From NCBI RefSeq assembly GCF_030272615.1, contig NC_081410.1:506274442-506338441 (forward strand): DNA of 64,000 nucleotides, read 5' to 3'. Origin of the DNA: Cryptomeria japonica. Lineage: Eukaryota > Streptophyta > Pinopsida > Cupressales > Cupressaceae. The position numbers and the translations under genes were made by a program. Of the stretch, positions 49,357 to 60,558 are shown piece by piece (position 1 is the first letter of the stretch; each line of letters begins with the position of its first letter). Under the pieces are notes generated by a model, which was not told where the DNA came from, made no database searches, and worked only from the letters and a program-made list of their open reading frames with translations.

Positions 49357-50298
49357 TTATTGAGACAAAAGGGTATCATTATGGATGGAATAGAAAAGAG
49401 CGAGGGGATCATCATAAGATTCTTGGTCGGTGGGATCTTGATAAAAAATTGGGTAGGATGGAAGTGTTTGTTCTTGATCTTTATTTGTTTCAAGACTCAT
49501 TTCTTGTGATTTTGGATCATCCTCTTGACATGGGGAAGGGGTTTGGAAATGCATGGGATATTGTTGGAATGTTTCAACATTTTGGCCTGATGAAGAAGGA
49601 TTTTGAATGAGATCCTCTGAATTGTGACTTGAATTATATTGGATTTGTACGATAGATAGCCCTTGGGAGGTTGTGTTATTAGATGGAGATGGCATGGATT
49701 GGTATTGTGTGATTTCAGGGGATGATGAAATGGTGGATGGATATGGTTGATTTGGGATTTGGTTGAAAGGGATTTGATTTTGGTTTAAAGGAGTCTGTTT
49801 TGGAATTTGGTTGAAAGGGGTTTGATTTTGGTTGAATGAATTTTGATTTGGACTTTGGTTGAAAGGGTTTGAATGTTGGGTTGGTGTGAACTTTGATTTG
49901 GACTTTGGTTGAAAGGGGTCTGAATGTTGGGTTGGTGTGAACTTTGATTTGGACTTTGGTTGAAAGGGTTTGAATGTTGGGTTGGTATGATTGGTATGAT
50001 TGATATAGTGGGTTGAAAGAAAAAGAAGGTTTACATGACTCTAATATTGGTTGAATTGAGGTGGGAATGATTTTGTTGAAGAATAAAGGTTGGCATGTTT
50101 GAATGGTCTCACAAGAAGAAGAAGGTTGGCCTGATACTAATTCCCCTGTGGTCATCACTTCTCTCATCATTTTTTCCAACCTTTCCCTATGGTTGTTAGG
50201 ATTAGTCATGTCTATCACTTATTGTTGCAAAGTATTGATCTGTTGAGCTAAGGTTTCTATGGATGGCGATGGAATAGGAATGGAACGGATGAATCCCC
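49357..50298 (-). pseudogene. Low-complexity Ser/Thr/Pro/Gln-rich coding relic in F, 3' part
   Basis: On the minus strand, from the edge of nested element E, the reading is SPSIETLAQQINTLQQ, a stop, then VIDMTNPNNHRERLEKMMREV. A short tandem block of TKVQIKVHTNPTF units (17 residues, 51 bp, at 49840-49985) follows. The sequence ends with a Ser/Gln/Pro-rich segment to 49357. One repeat unit is 50 bp, which shifts the frame. No known domain was recognised. The sense orientation matches that of F, so it may be F's own Gag-like protein. Confidence 0.5.
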
Positions 50299-50348
50299 TG
50301 TTGGTATTTTGGTATGGTTTTGTCATTGATGTCAACACCTATTAAAAC
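50299..50348 (+). repeat. Element E, 5' LTR stub
   Basis: It matches 53425-53474 for about 50 bp, up to CACCTATTAAAAC, then switches straight into pol. The junction is an internal deletion. Confidence 0.9.
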
Positions 50349-53112
50349 TGGTTTAGAAATTGCAACCGGTAATCAGACTAGAGGTAATATCTTTCATTTG
50401 AACAACAGTGAAAAGACATGCTTGATTGCACATATAGATGAAAGTTGGTTATGGCATAAGAGACTCTATCTTGTAAACTTTGATTGCATGGTGAAGATCA
50501 GTACTTCTAAGGCAGTTAGAGATCTACCTAAAATTGTCAAACCTTAGAATACAATATGTAGGGAATGTCAATTTGGAAAGCAAGTTAGAGCTAGTTTCAA
50601 AAGTATTCCAGAAAAATCCAATAATGCTCTTGATTTGATTCACACTGATTTATGTGGTCCAGCTAGAACTAAAAGCTTACAAGGTGATAGATATTTCATG
50701 CTAATTATTGATGGTTATTCTCGAATGTGTTGGGTTACTTTTCTCAGAGAAAAATCAGAAGCACTTGGAAAGTTTAAACTATTCAAAGCAATGGTTGAAA
50801 ATGAAACCGGTAAGAAAATCAAATGTTTAAGATCAGATCAAGGAGGATAATTTACATCTAAGGACTTTAATACATTCTATGAAGTGAATGGAATCAGAAG
50901 ACAACTATCAGCACCTTAGACACCATAGTAGAATGGAGTTGTTGAAAGGAAAAACAGAACTATCTTGGATGCAACAAGAAGTATGTTATCTGAAGCAAAC
51001 CTACCACATGTATATTGGAGAGAAGCAGTCAACACAACAGTCTATACATTCAACAAAGTTCACATCAAAGGTGAAACCGGTAAGACCCCTCATGAACTAT
51101 GGTTTGGTAATACTCCTACTCTTAAGTATTTCAGAATTTTTGGAAGTAAATGTTATATCAGAAGAGATGAGTATATTGGAAAATTTGATCCTAGAAGTGA
51201 TGAAGGAATATTTCTTGGTTATTCATCTAAGAGCAAGGCATATAGATGTTTTAACAAGAGATTGTAGAAAATTGTTGAGAGTACAAATGTAAAGATTGAT
51301 GAACAATTCAGAGGAACTTCAATATATATAGACTCTTAACTGGCAACAGAAATTGTGACAAATGAACCTACACTAAATCTACCGGTACAGAATGAAGATC
51401 TAGTTACCCCGGTACCATCTGAGGATTCCACAGTAATTGAAGAACAACAACAAACTAAGACACCCCGGTATGTAAGATTGAATCATTTTGAAGATCAGAT
51501 AATTGGAAACAAATTTAAAGGAGTTATGACAAGAGGAAGATTGGCAAATGAAGAGGTATGTATTATTTCTCAAATTGAACCATCATCTATTAATGAGGCA
51601 TGTGAAGATAAATTTTGGATTAAAGCTATGGAAGAAGAATTAGAACAAATTGAGAAAAATAACACTTGGACATTAGTTCCCCGACCTAAAGATAAAAATG
51701 TAATTGGGACCAAATGGGTATTCAGAAACAAACTTAATGAAGATGGTAAGATTGTTAGAAATAAAGAAAGACTAGTGTGTAAGGGATATTCTTAGAAAGA
51801 AGGAGTTGATTACAATGAAACCTTTGCACCGGTAGCTAGAATTGAGGCAGTCGGATTATTTTTGGCTTTTGCAGCTCACAAGAACTACAAAGTTTATCAA
51901 ATGGATATTAAATGTGCATTTTTGAATGGAGATCTTGAAGAGGAAGTCTATATTGAACAACTTGATGGATTTTCTTTGACAGATGACAATGATATGGTTT
52001 GCAGGTTAAGAAAAGATCTATATGGATTAAAACAAGCCCCAAGAGCTTGGTATGCAAGATTGGATAAGTATCTTTTAAAGATTGGTTTTACTAAAGAAAA
52101 TGCGGACAACAATTTATATTACAAAATAACTAATGATGACATCTTGATTATAGAAGTATTCGTTGATGATATAATCTTTGGAGGAGAAGATGGATTATGT
52201 AAGGAATTTTCTATTAAAATGCAACAAGAATTTGAAATGTCTATGATTGGAGAAATAAAATTCTTTTTAGGATTGCAAATTTCACAAACTGACAAAGGTA
52301 TATTCTTGAGTCAATCCAAATACCTAAAAGAGTTACTAAAGAAATTTGGGATGGAGAACTCTAAACCGGTAAGCACACCTATGACTACAAATGACAAATT
52401 ATCTCAAAGGGATGAATCTACACCTATTAATCCAACTAGATACAAATCTATGATAGGAGGTTTACTGTATTTGACACAAACCAAACCTGATATTATGAAT
52501 GCAATATGTATTGTTTCAAGATTTCAAAGTAATCCTAGAGAAAATCATGAATCAGTAGTAAAAAGGATTTTTTGGTACTTACAAGGCACTATAAATCTTG
52601 GATTATGGTATCCTAGAGATGAAAACTTTGAATTATGTGCATACACAGATGCAAATTGGGCAGAAGATGTGGATGATAGGAAAAGCACCACCGGCAGAGC
52701 ATTCTTTCTTGGAAATAGATTAGTTTCTTGGTTGAGTAAAAAACAGAGTTGTACATCTTTATCAACAGCAGAATCAGAATATGTTGTAGCAGCAGCTAAC
52801 TGTACACAGGTACTATGGCTTAGTAAAATGTTGAAAGACATAAAGGTAAAATGCAAGGAACCTATTTCTATATATTGTGATAACATTGCAGCAATTGATA
52901 TATCTAAGAATCCAGTATTACATTCTAAAACAAAACATGTTTCTATCAAATTGAATTTTCTAAGGGAAAAAGTTGAAGAAAAGGAGATAAAACTGGTTTA
53001 TGTGAATACTATAGAACAACTTGCAGATATTTTCACAAAACCTTTGCCTAAGGAGACTTTTGAATATCTCAGAGATCAGCTTGGAGTCATACCACCACCG
53101 GTAGAGACTTAG
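50349..53112 (+). pseudogene. Pol relic of element E (GAG-pre-integrase to RNase H)
   Basis: One plus-strand frame with eight internal stops and no frameshift. It shows the GAG-pre-integrase motif SWLWHKRL and CRECQFGK, the integrase core (HTDLCGPAR, LRSDQGG), the linker, then RT with GTKWVFRNKL, DIKCAFLNG, YGLKQAPRAWY and FVDD (about 52165). RNase H has DANWAEDVDDRKSTTG and SLSTAESEYV. The frame ends GVIPPPVET. Stops are TAG at 50545, 50917, 50926, 50929, 51265 and 51793, and TAA at 50848 and 51337. Most TAGs sit where relatives have Gln, for example the two Gln codons of the TPQQNG motif and YSQKEG. This fits CAG-to-TAG transitions. Gag and protease are deleted. Confidence 0.95.
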
Positions 53113-53410
53113 ACAGTTGATGATTGTCATCAAACGACAGAATTAAAAGACAAATCTTTTACTCCGGTCTTTGATGAGGAAGCTACTTCTCAGGGGGAGT
53201 AGTTGGCATATTGAATTTATTGGTATTTTGTATATGAACTTGGTATTATTCTAACTTTGGCATTTAATGTCAAAGGGGGAGAGATATCTATGGAAAAACA
53301 CATTATCTTTTGAGGAGAGATTGTTGTTTAGGAGAGATTGTTGGTTTTTGGTATATGGCATTTTTGTTTTGGCACTTTGATGGTTTTTCCATCTTGTGCT
53401 GCCATCAATG

Positions 53411-53424
53411 CCAAAGGAGGAGAT
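53411..53424 (+). promoter_or_regulatory. Polypurine tract of element E
   Basis: CCAAAGGAGGAGAT immediately before LTR start TGTTGG. Related purine tracts lie at 53191-53200 and 53271-53280. Confidence 0.85.
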
Positions 53425-54469
53425 TGTTGGTATTTTGGTATGGTTTTGTCATTGATGTCAACACCTACTAAAACACTAGCACTTTGGAGATCCAACAACA
53501 TTCAACAACAAGCAAGTAACTATTGCACAGTTACTGGTATACGGTTCACCGACAGGATATAATGATCACCGACACTCAGAATTATATGGAAGACACTTGG
53601 TAATATCGAAGACATCATTTGGACATCTTGTCCTGGAGTTTTGTTCATTGGTATATTCATATTTGCATATTTGCTTTTACTGACAAATAGGTCCAGGGTT
53701 ATCTAGGTTACACCGACAGGTTTATCTTTTCCAGATCAACATGGCATGATATGGAGATGATTAATTATTGTTATAAATGCATTAAGCCGACATGTTCAAT
53801 CGGTTATTGCATCAGATCATATTGTTTGTAAAATGTTTTTATTGTAATATCTTGTAGAGCCGACCTACTAAAATTGGTCTTAGGTTATGATATAAATGTA
53901 AGATCAAATGTGGAATGCAAAAAAGAATTGTGTGAAGGTATATGCGAGATTAAGCAGAGCTATACACGAAGACATCATTTGAAGGTGAAGCTGGGTTTTT
54001 GTGAAAGCATATCAGCATTACACCGGTACTGAATCCAGCATATGAAGATGCTATTTTGTGATGTACATTCTTATTGGATTCAACCATCCAACTGTAGTCA
54101 GTGTGACTCCCATTTTGTGATTGAGCAGTGAGCTCTAGGTGCTTGGCCTTTCTGCATGTGTAGACCCCATTTATGTACACTTACTATCTACAGTAGTATC
54201 ATCTGATTGTGGGTAAGGTTTCCCACCATGGTTTTTTCCCTTACAGGGTTTCCACGTACAAATATTGGTGTTATGTGTTGTGGATGACTTTGTGTTTATG
54301 TTTCATGCATTAATCTTTACCGGTATAGAAATTAACTGTTAAAACTGTCTACCGGCATACTTAATTGGTTTACCGGTATTAAGCATTAAGTTGGTTAAGT
54401 TGTTTTTGGTTTGAATTTAGTTGACAACTGATTTACCCCACCCCTCTCAGTTGTCTCCGAGACTTAACA
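53425..54469 (+). repeat. Element E, 3' LTR
   Basis: It starts TGTTGGTATTTTGGTATGG and ends CCGAGACTTAACA. TATAAAT at 53891-53897 is a likely TATA box. The hairpin GACAACTGA (54423-54431) and TCAGTTGTC (54447-54455) has 9 perfect pairs around ACCCCACCCC. ACCGGT words are frequent (for example 54022, 54319, 54372). Confidence 0.93.
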
Positions 54470-54669
54470 TCCTCCACCTTCTCTATGAAATGTATAATGC
54501 CAATCCATGATCTTTTCTTGATTGGTTTGGACCTCGGATCAGAACATGTAAGATGTTTTCTCCATTTCTCTAAATGTGATAATGTTTGAGTTGTTGAACT
54601 TGACAAACTTGTTTGAGTTGAGGTAGAGTTTGATCGATCCTCTAATTGTTTTTTGGATGTTTGGGGCAT
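54470..54669 (-). pseudogene. Coding relic in F, 5' part, cut by element E
   Basis: Minus strand from Met at 54669 reads MPQTSKKQLEDRSNSTSTQ, then SHLEKWRKHL and IGIIHFIEKVED, up to the edge of E. It is likely the upstream piece of the frame that resumes at 50298, though the frames do not match exactly, so a small indel also occurred. No domain was recognised. Confidence 0.45.
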
Positions 54670-54729
54670 GACTTTCTATGAAGATTTTGCAAATCACGAC
54701 GAACTATGATAGACGTATATGAAGTCTAG

Positions 54730-54848
54730 ACAAGGACGTAAATAGAGATTATGCAAGGACTAAGGATTATAATAAGGATGTAAATGAGGACTATGCAAGG
54801 ACTCAGGGCGATAATAAGGATGTAAATGAGGACTATGCAAGGACTACC
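54730..54848 (+). repeat. 42-bp tandem repeat, about 3 copies
   Basis: ATGCAAGGACT recurs at 54751, 54793 and 54835 with conserved GGATGTAAATGAGGACT around it. Confidence 0.8.
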
Positions 54849-55799
54849 TATGGTCACAAGTGTATAAACTTTTGAGTTTTGACATTTCAAAAATGGACTT
54901 TATTTTTAGTAATTTTGTGTGTAGGAAAAGTTTTGTGGTTTTCCAAGTTTGAGAACAACTGTTTGGAGGTAGATATAGTTGACTGAACCAGTTTTCAAAT
55001 AATCTTAGGGAATTCAGAGATACACAGGATAGGGCCTGAAATAGCCCAAATAACTGACTCAATACTGGTCTGATATAGTGATACATAAAAAGACATAGAA
55101 GACAATCTTAGGCTAGAAATTGGAAACCATTCAAATGATGCCCTTACAATAAAATACCGAAACAAAATGAACAAATAGAGAGTCTGGCAGCACTGGATCC
55201 ACTCCACGACACACACTTCTCGGGCATGCCGGTCTCTCTTACCCTGAAGATTCAAAGATATTATAACCAAGGGATTTCTATATCATAATGCAAGATACAT
55301 GAAGGGTATATATGGGGTATGATCTACACTCTCGGAATCACTAAATGTAGGGTTTTGGGCTACTAAGTTGGTTATTATTATAAAATTTTGAGGGGTCCCG
55401 ATCCAACGATGGATTCTCAGAGAAATCCACTTAAGACTTTAGTTGAGCTTATTGGTGCAGGGAAGACCCCCACATATGTCAGATTCACTCAACAATCTAT
55501 CCGCTTGATCAGTATGTTTATATAGCGGCTCGTAAAACCCACTCAAGAGTATGCTAAGAGAGATGATATCCCCAACACATCCCAAATCGAAGTACCTCTA
55601 TGGGGTGATGAAATCCCCAGTCAAAGATACCCCTCACTACTTGAAATAAAATAAAATTGGGCATTGTTGTCACCTTCCTCCTTTCTCCCAAGACCCCGAA
55701 GGTGGGTGGAAAGGTAGTTAATGCCACAGTAGGTCCACTCCAAACACGATAAAAGATTCTTTCACTTAAGAAAATCAAATGTTATTTAATCTATGTGCA

Positions 55800-56100
55800 G
55801 CCTAATTCACGTTCATTTTAAATCCCAAATTGAGGTGTTGAATACGCATGTGCATGTCCATTTTAAACACCAAACTGAAATGTGAAGGCATGCATGTCAA
55901 TTTTAACCATTGTTGATTTTAAGCCCAAATTGAAGTGTTACACATGCATGTCAATTTTAACCAATGTTAATTTTAAGCCCAAACTGAAGTGTTACACATG
56001 CATGTCAATTTTAACCAATGTTAATTTTAAGCCCAAACTGAAGTGTTACACATGCATGTCAATTTTAACCAATGTTAATTTTAAGCCCAAAAAATGAAGT
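55800..56100 (+). repeat. 54-bp tandem repeat, about 5 copies
   Basis: TGCATGTCAATTTTAACC recurs at 55891, 55945, 55999 and 56053 with a period of exactly 54 bp. A degenerate copy lies at about 55800-55870. Because 54 is a multiple of 3, one frame stays open across it (an 18-residue unit), and I treat that as incidental. Confidence 0.9.
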
Positions 56101-56431
56101 GTGAGAGAATGAGTGCAATTGATATAATACTAATTTGATCCTTTCTATAAATTCACCACAGGTTGCAAATAGATGATTAGTAGTAAAATCAAATCAATAG
56201 AAGATAGAGAACCCAAATCTAACATAAACAAATACGTGATGATACCTGTATAGGCGATTGCGTGACCCTGTATAGGCGATTGCGTAATTATGTCTGATCG
56301 ATTGTGTCATCCTGACAGAGTGAATACGTGATCCTAACATACCAATTGCATGATGATAATAAGGAGATTGCAAAATACATAGGCAGATAACACAAAAAAA
56401 ATAAAGATAGAAGCTAATTTTGATCAGAAAC

Positions 56432-56637
56432 CTGCAAAACAGATTGTGAGGCTCTAGCTAGGTCTCTCATCATCCATTCAATGTTAACCAAATCATATTT
56501 CACCCGATATGAGAGAACTAAGCTATTATATTTGTCGATAGCTGGTTGGTCTTCCAAATCTTGTATCTTCTTATCTGCTTTGAGAATTCTCTGATGGCAT
56601 CTAGCCTGTCTTCTTTGCTCCTTTGTCCTTCTGGCAC
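56432..56637 (-). pseudogene. Exon-like coding block in F (unknown, coiled coil)
   Basis: Minus strand between a TTTCAG/G acceptor-like and a TTGCAG/GTTTCT donor-like boundary gives about 68 open codons: GARRTKEQRRQARCHQRILK, then DKKIQDLEDQPAIDKYN and LSYRVKYDLVNIEWMMRDL. Charged helical composition and intact frame suggest real former coding. No homology is recognised. It could be a captured host exon. Confidence 0.45.
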
Positions 56638-57043
56638 CTGAAATCCTGAATTATACCTTACGTGCCATAAACTGTTATAAAAGCATGCAATAAAAATAAT
56701 TTGTTTGCAGACTTACTCAATTTCATGTAGAATTAAATAGATTAGAGAACAGAAAAGGAATAAAAACAGAATTATCAGAACATAAATATTCAAAATGAAT
56801 GCGCGATAGTATCAGAGCAATTATGTAATCCTGTAAGGGAAATTGAGTGATGGGTTTCGCACGAATGCATAACCCTGTTTGATTGATTACGTAGCCCTAT
56901 CTATATGATTGTGTAATGATGCAACCGTGAATGCGTGATGAAGAGATCTTTTTTGAAATCCATGCAAAACCTACAAAAAAGGAAAAAATCTGTACAATCT
57001 GCAAAAAGAACACAAAAAATAGAGAAGGTTAATTTGTTGTTAT

Positions 57044-57060
57044 TCACGTCGGGTTCACTA
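57044..57060 (-). promoter_or_regulatory. Primer-binding site of element F (tRNA-Trp type)
   Basis: On the plus strand TCACGTCGGGTTCACTA matches, as I recall it, the 3' end of plant tRNA-Trp (CACGTCGGGTTCACCA) with one change. It lies three bases from the right LTR. Confidence 0.7.
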
Positions 57061-57063
57061 AAA

Positions 57064-58253
57064 TGTGCTATTCTCAAATTCATCATTGCTAAATAGGGAA
57101 TAGGGAAAATCATGAATCCCTTAACTATCTAAGCAATTCAAACACAAAACCAATGAAATAGATGCAAAATAGAATGAAACTAAACAATATAAAACTCCCT
57201 ATTGTGCATCATGACTTCCATTGTTCTTCTCCTCTTTGTGGTATGGTGGCTCTCAGATATCGCGCTGGCAACCTGCAAGTGATACAAAGATTCAAAGTTC
57301 GTGATTGTTGAAAATGGAGATTGAATGCTCAATTTATAGATTTTTGGATAGGATTGATTGAAAGATGGAACATATTGATCAAGAGGTGGAACTCAGGTGA
57401 GCTCACATGAAAATTGATAGTTGAACTGCTTATTTGGAGGTGAAACAAAATAGATTGAATAGATTAATTGAGTCAACTGATTGAGAAAAAGCTAACTGAT
57501 GGAAGAAAAAGAATGATTGGAGGAAATTAAGAAGATGACAAAGCTAACTAGAAGATGGAAATAGAGATTGGAGAGAATTAAAGAAATGATCAATTGATTA
57601 ATTGATTGAATTAATTAATTTAGCATGTGCTTGCACTTTGACTTAGATTTTTAATTTAATCTTTGCATGAGATTTATTCAAATAATTGAATTTATTTTAA
57701 ATTCAATTTAGTATTTCAATATATTTAGAACTTGACTTTGATTTTTGAAATCATGCACATGTATTTGAATTTAGAAGAAATTAGAAGAATTTGAAATTAA
57801 ATGAAATTAGAATTTGGGGATTTGGAAATGGAATTAGAAAAATTAATTTAAAGAAACTATTTAACTATTTAGAAATGGAATTTAATTAAATAATAAAGAT
57901 TATTTAAATTAAAAGATTAAATCACAATTAATTAAATAATAATATTTAATTAATATTTAGAAAAGGGTTAAATGATTAATTGATTAGAGATAGAAATTGA
58001 AAATAGAAGTAATTTATTTAAATAATAGATTATTCAAATTGGGGGAATTAATCAGAATTAATTAAATAATAAATATTTAATTAACATTAGAAAATAGTTA
58101 AAATGATGAAAGAATAGGAGATAGAATAATTAGTAAGATTATGAGGAAATATGAAATTAGAAGAATAAGATTAATTAACTTAATTAAATAATTATTTAAT
58201 TAATTAAACGAATAATTAGCACATGATCAATGAGACAGTTTTAGGTGTCTACA
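57064..58253 (-). repeat. Element F, right LTR (element 5' LTR)
   Basis: It starts TGTGCTATTCTCAAATTC and ends TTTTAGGTGTCTACA. It aligns along its length with 45038-46274, with small deletions (1190 versus 1237 bp). Confidence 0.92.
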
Positions 58254-58660
58254 CTTGTTATTCAAGTCCATGCATCTCTTACTCAGTTCAGTGCATCTCC
58301 TTTTCAGTTCAATGCATCTCCCTTTAAGGTCAGAAACAACCCCTTCAGACTTTCATTTTCAGCGTGGGCCATATCGACCTTCTCCGTTAGCAGTTGTACG
58401 TGCATGGCATCAAACTTCATCTTGTCCACCTCATTATTCTTGTCTGGTTGGGGGGTGGTGCTTGTCTTGCAGACTTCTCTAAACCACCATCAGAGGTCTG
58501 AACATCAAACACCCCATGCATCTGTGAATTCCTAGCAAGCATTCCTTCCCCCTGAACAAATGTTTGAACACCCTTTCCTTTTCCTGTCCCTTCTTTTCCC
58601 ATTGTCATCCCTACAAACAATGCCAAAAAAGAAGTATTAGTAGACAAAAAGGCAAGATAA
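58254..58660 (-). pseudogene. Decayed minus-strand gene: coiled-coil C-terminal part
   Basis: It reads MGKEGTGKGKGVQTFVQGEG, then KMKFDAMHVQLLTEKVDMAHAE, and after one base shift RCIELKRRCTELSKRCMDLN. That last segment is a heptad-like repeat of about 7-8 residues (the RC-ELKR-RC-ELSK-RC pattern). It continues across element F at 45037. It faces the MULE transposase relic convergently. Family unknown. Confidence 0.5.
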
Positions 58661-60029
58661 CATGAAAAATGTAGGAAATAATAGTTTACGCGAACACGAA
58701 ATGAACATGTTTCTGTTGCATTTTTGCATGAATTACATTATGTCAAATTCAAAAGTTAAAGTGTTCACTAAATTGTCAAGTGGGAGGGCACTTGGGTGGC
58801 ATGTTACCTTCGAATTGGGAATCCATGTATTGGGAAGATGACTCCATCACTCACCACTCGTCATCTTGTTGTTTTTGGTCAACTTATTACACATTTGCCA
58901 TGAAACTATAACACAAGTCTGATTTTTAAATTGATTTTTATTTTTATTTTTTGTTATTAATTCATTTCAGATTCGGTGTTTATAATACAAACAATACCAA
59001 TGGTATATTGAAATGTCATAAGTTATAGTGGAAAGAGCACATGGTTAACAATTTCAATCAAACATTCAGTTTGATCTGTATACATAAAAGAGTTGCAGAA
59101 TCCCTCTTGATACCCAATAAGAAAACCTATGCATATGCAAGAAGTAAAAGACTTTGAACAAAACTTGAACAATAATTGACTATTGTCAACTTTATTCTAC
59201 CATCCACTATCATTATTAAAATGTTGTGCACCAAAAATAGGTTTATGAAGTTATTAAAGGGTAGTATTTGGTGTAGGATCACCATGAAACAGTCCAAAAA
59301 ATCAAGCCTTTACAATTAGGTTACTTAAAATAGAACAAAAGGTTGAAATAAAGTACAGTTCATTTAAAACGAAAATAATAATTGAGAGGCTTTAAACTAT
59401 GGTAAGGTAAAATCCATCTCAAAATAAGATCTCCAAATCCCATTTGAATAGTCTATGAAGACTAATATTCTACCATACTATCAGGCTATAAATATTAGTT
59501 CAGTTGAAGCTTCTATTTGAAGGGCGGAAAGAGGAACACCAATGCAGATTAAAAAATATTATAGCCTCCACTGTCTGGTTTGCGCAATGGAGTTGATAGC
59601 ACTGTAAAATAATTTACGCTTCTTGTCATTCTAATGCAACTCGAGAGGGGTGATGCCAAGTGATCATAGCCTCTCACTTGCCCATCTAATCACAGGGTTG
59701 CGTTTAACATCCTATTTTTGTGGCTCGGTAGTTTTGCCAACTTTATCCTACCACATACAAATGAAAGAATATGAGTGCTACCTATTTCATTCCATCGGAA
59801 TAAGATAAATGATGGAATGAGAAGATTGAAGAAGGGATCTTGTCATCTTCAAAAATTATCGTAGGTGAGAAACATACCAGTTATTCAATAGGCCACACCT
59901 CCCACAAGTTTAGGGATTCTGACAAGACATCAACAAAAGGACATGTGCGAGGTAGTGAGGCAATTGCATCTAAGACTTTCACAATGCAAACTTTAGCACA
60001 ATCTCATGGGAGTGGAATACTATGACACA
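58661..60029. other. Unassigned sequence, probably introns of the minus-strand gene
   Basis: I found no convincing coding run. A small plus-strand frame at 59840-60025 has no support. Confidence 0.35.
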
Positions 60030-60375
60030 TTACATCCTTCCCCAACCCATCAACAATGACCTACCCAACCATTACCCCATCTAGTAGTAGCTGGACTTCA
60101 ACTCCAATAGCAAGAGCATGAACATCTTCATCGGCGCACTCTTCTTTGTCTTCCACAGTTGCCTACATCAGTAACGAGTGGACGTGGTCACTTAAATAGA
60201 GTTTTCTATAGCTGACCATCAAACATAGGAAAATCAATTCATGAGAATGTAATACAATAGTACTGAAATAGGTTTCTATGCCCCATTATTCCCATCATGA
60301 TCGCTGTCTGCATTTGTACATCCATCATCATTTCCCCTAAAATTTTTCTCAATGCTTTCTTCTATCGAATTATGC
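60030..60375 (-). pseudogene. Coding-like exon fragments of the minus-strand gene
   Basis: Minus strand shows HNSIEESIEKNFRGNDDG and TNADSDHDGNNG (60293-60372), and TVEDKEECADEDVHALAIG (60060-60160). Both are acidic and compositionally like the 62.3-kb segment. They look like pieces of one acidic region of a multi-exon gene. Boundaries are approximate. Confidence 0.35.
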
Positions 60376-60558
60376 TGCAAAACGTGACACATTGTACAAG
60401 AGTATAAGTGCACTTTAAACCCATATGCCTATGAACACTACTGGACCAAGACCGATGAATTTTATATGACTAAGGCAATAACATGAACCCAGATAATGGA
60501 CACAAACCACAACAACATAAAAAATGCTTTGTAGTATAAGACTACCTCTCACCGCCTG

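Larger units (their letters stand above)
50299..54469 (+). mobile_element. Ty1/copia element E nested in F (5' truncated)
   Basis: The right LTR is complete (53425-54469). The left is a 50-bp stub (50299-50348) that matches its start (TGTTGGTATTTTGG), after which all of gag and protease is deleted. The flanks TCCCC (50294-50298) and TCCTC (54470-54474) are a one-mismatch duplication. Pol from GAG-pre-integrase to RNase H lies between. It reads on the plus strand, opposite to host element F. It is younger than F. Confidence 0.92.
45038..58253 (-). mobile_element. LTR retrotransposon F (13.2 kb with nested E; no pol found)
   Basis: LTRs 45038-46274 and 57064-58253 are near-identical in layout. 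The exact duplication CTTGT lies at 45033-45037 and 58254-58258. The polypurine tract (minus AAAGAGGGGCAAA) abuts the left LTR, and a tRNA-Trp-like primer site lies by the right LTR, so the element reads on the minus strand. Without nested E (4.17 kb), the interior is about 6.6 kb. I found no RT, integrase or protease motif there. It does have coding-like fragments (54669-54470, 50298-49357 and an exon-like block at 56432-56637). This fits a large non-autonomous derivative (LARD type) of probable Ty3 origin. Confidence 0.9.

Noticed and set aside
49209-49610. Overlapping frames on both strands beside the Ser/Pro-rich relic
   Set aside because: They are shadows of the minus-strand 49357-49695 frame with no independent support.
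59840-60025. 61-codon plus-strand frame
   Set aside because: No motif and no neighbour support, and the local coding signal is on the minus strand.
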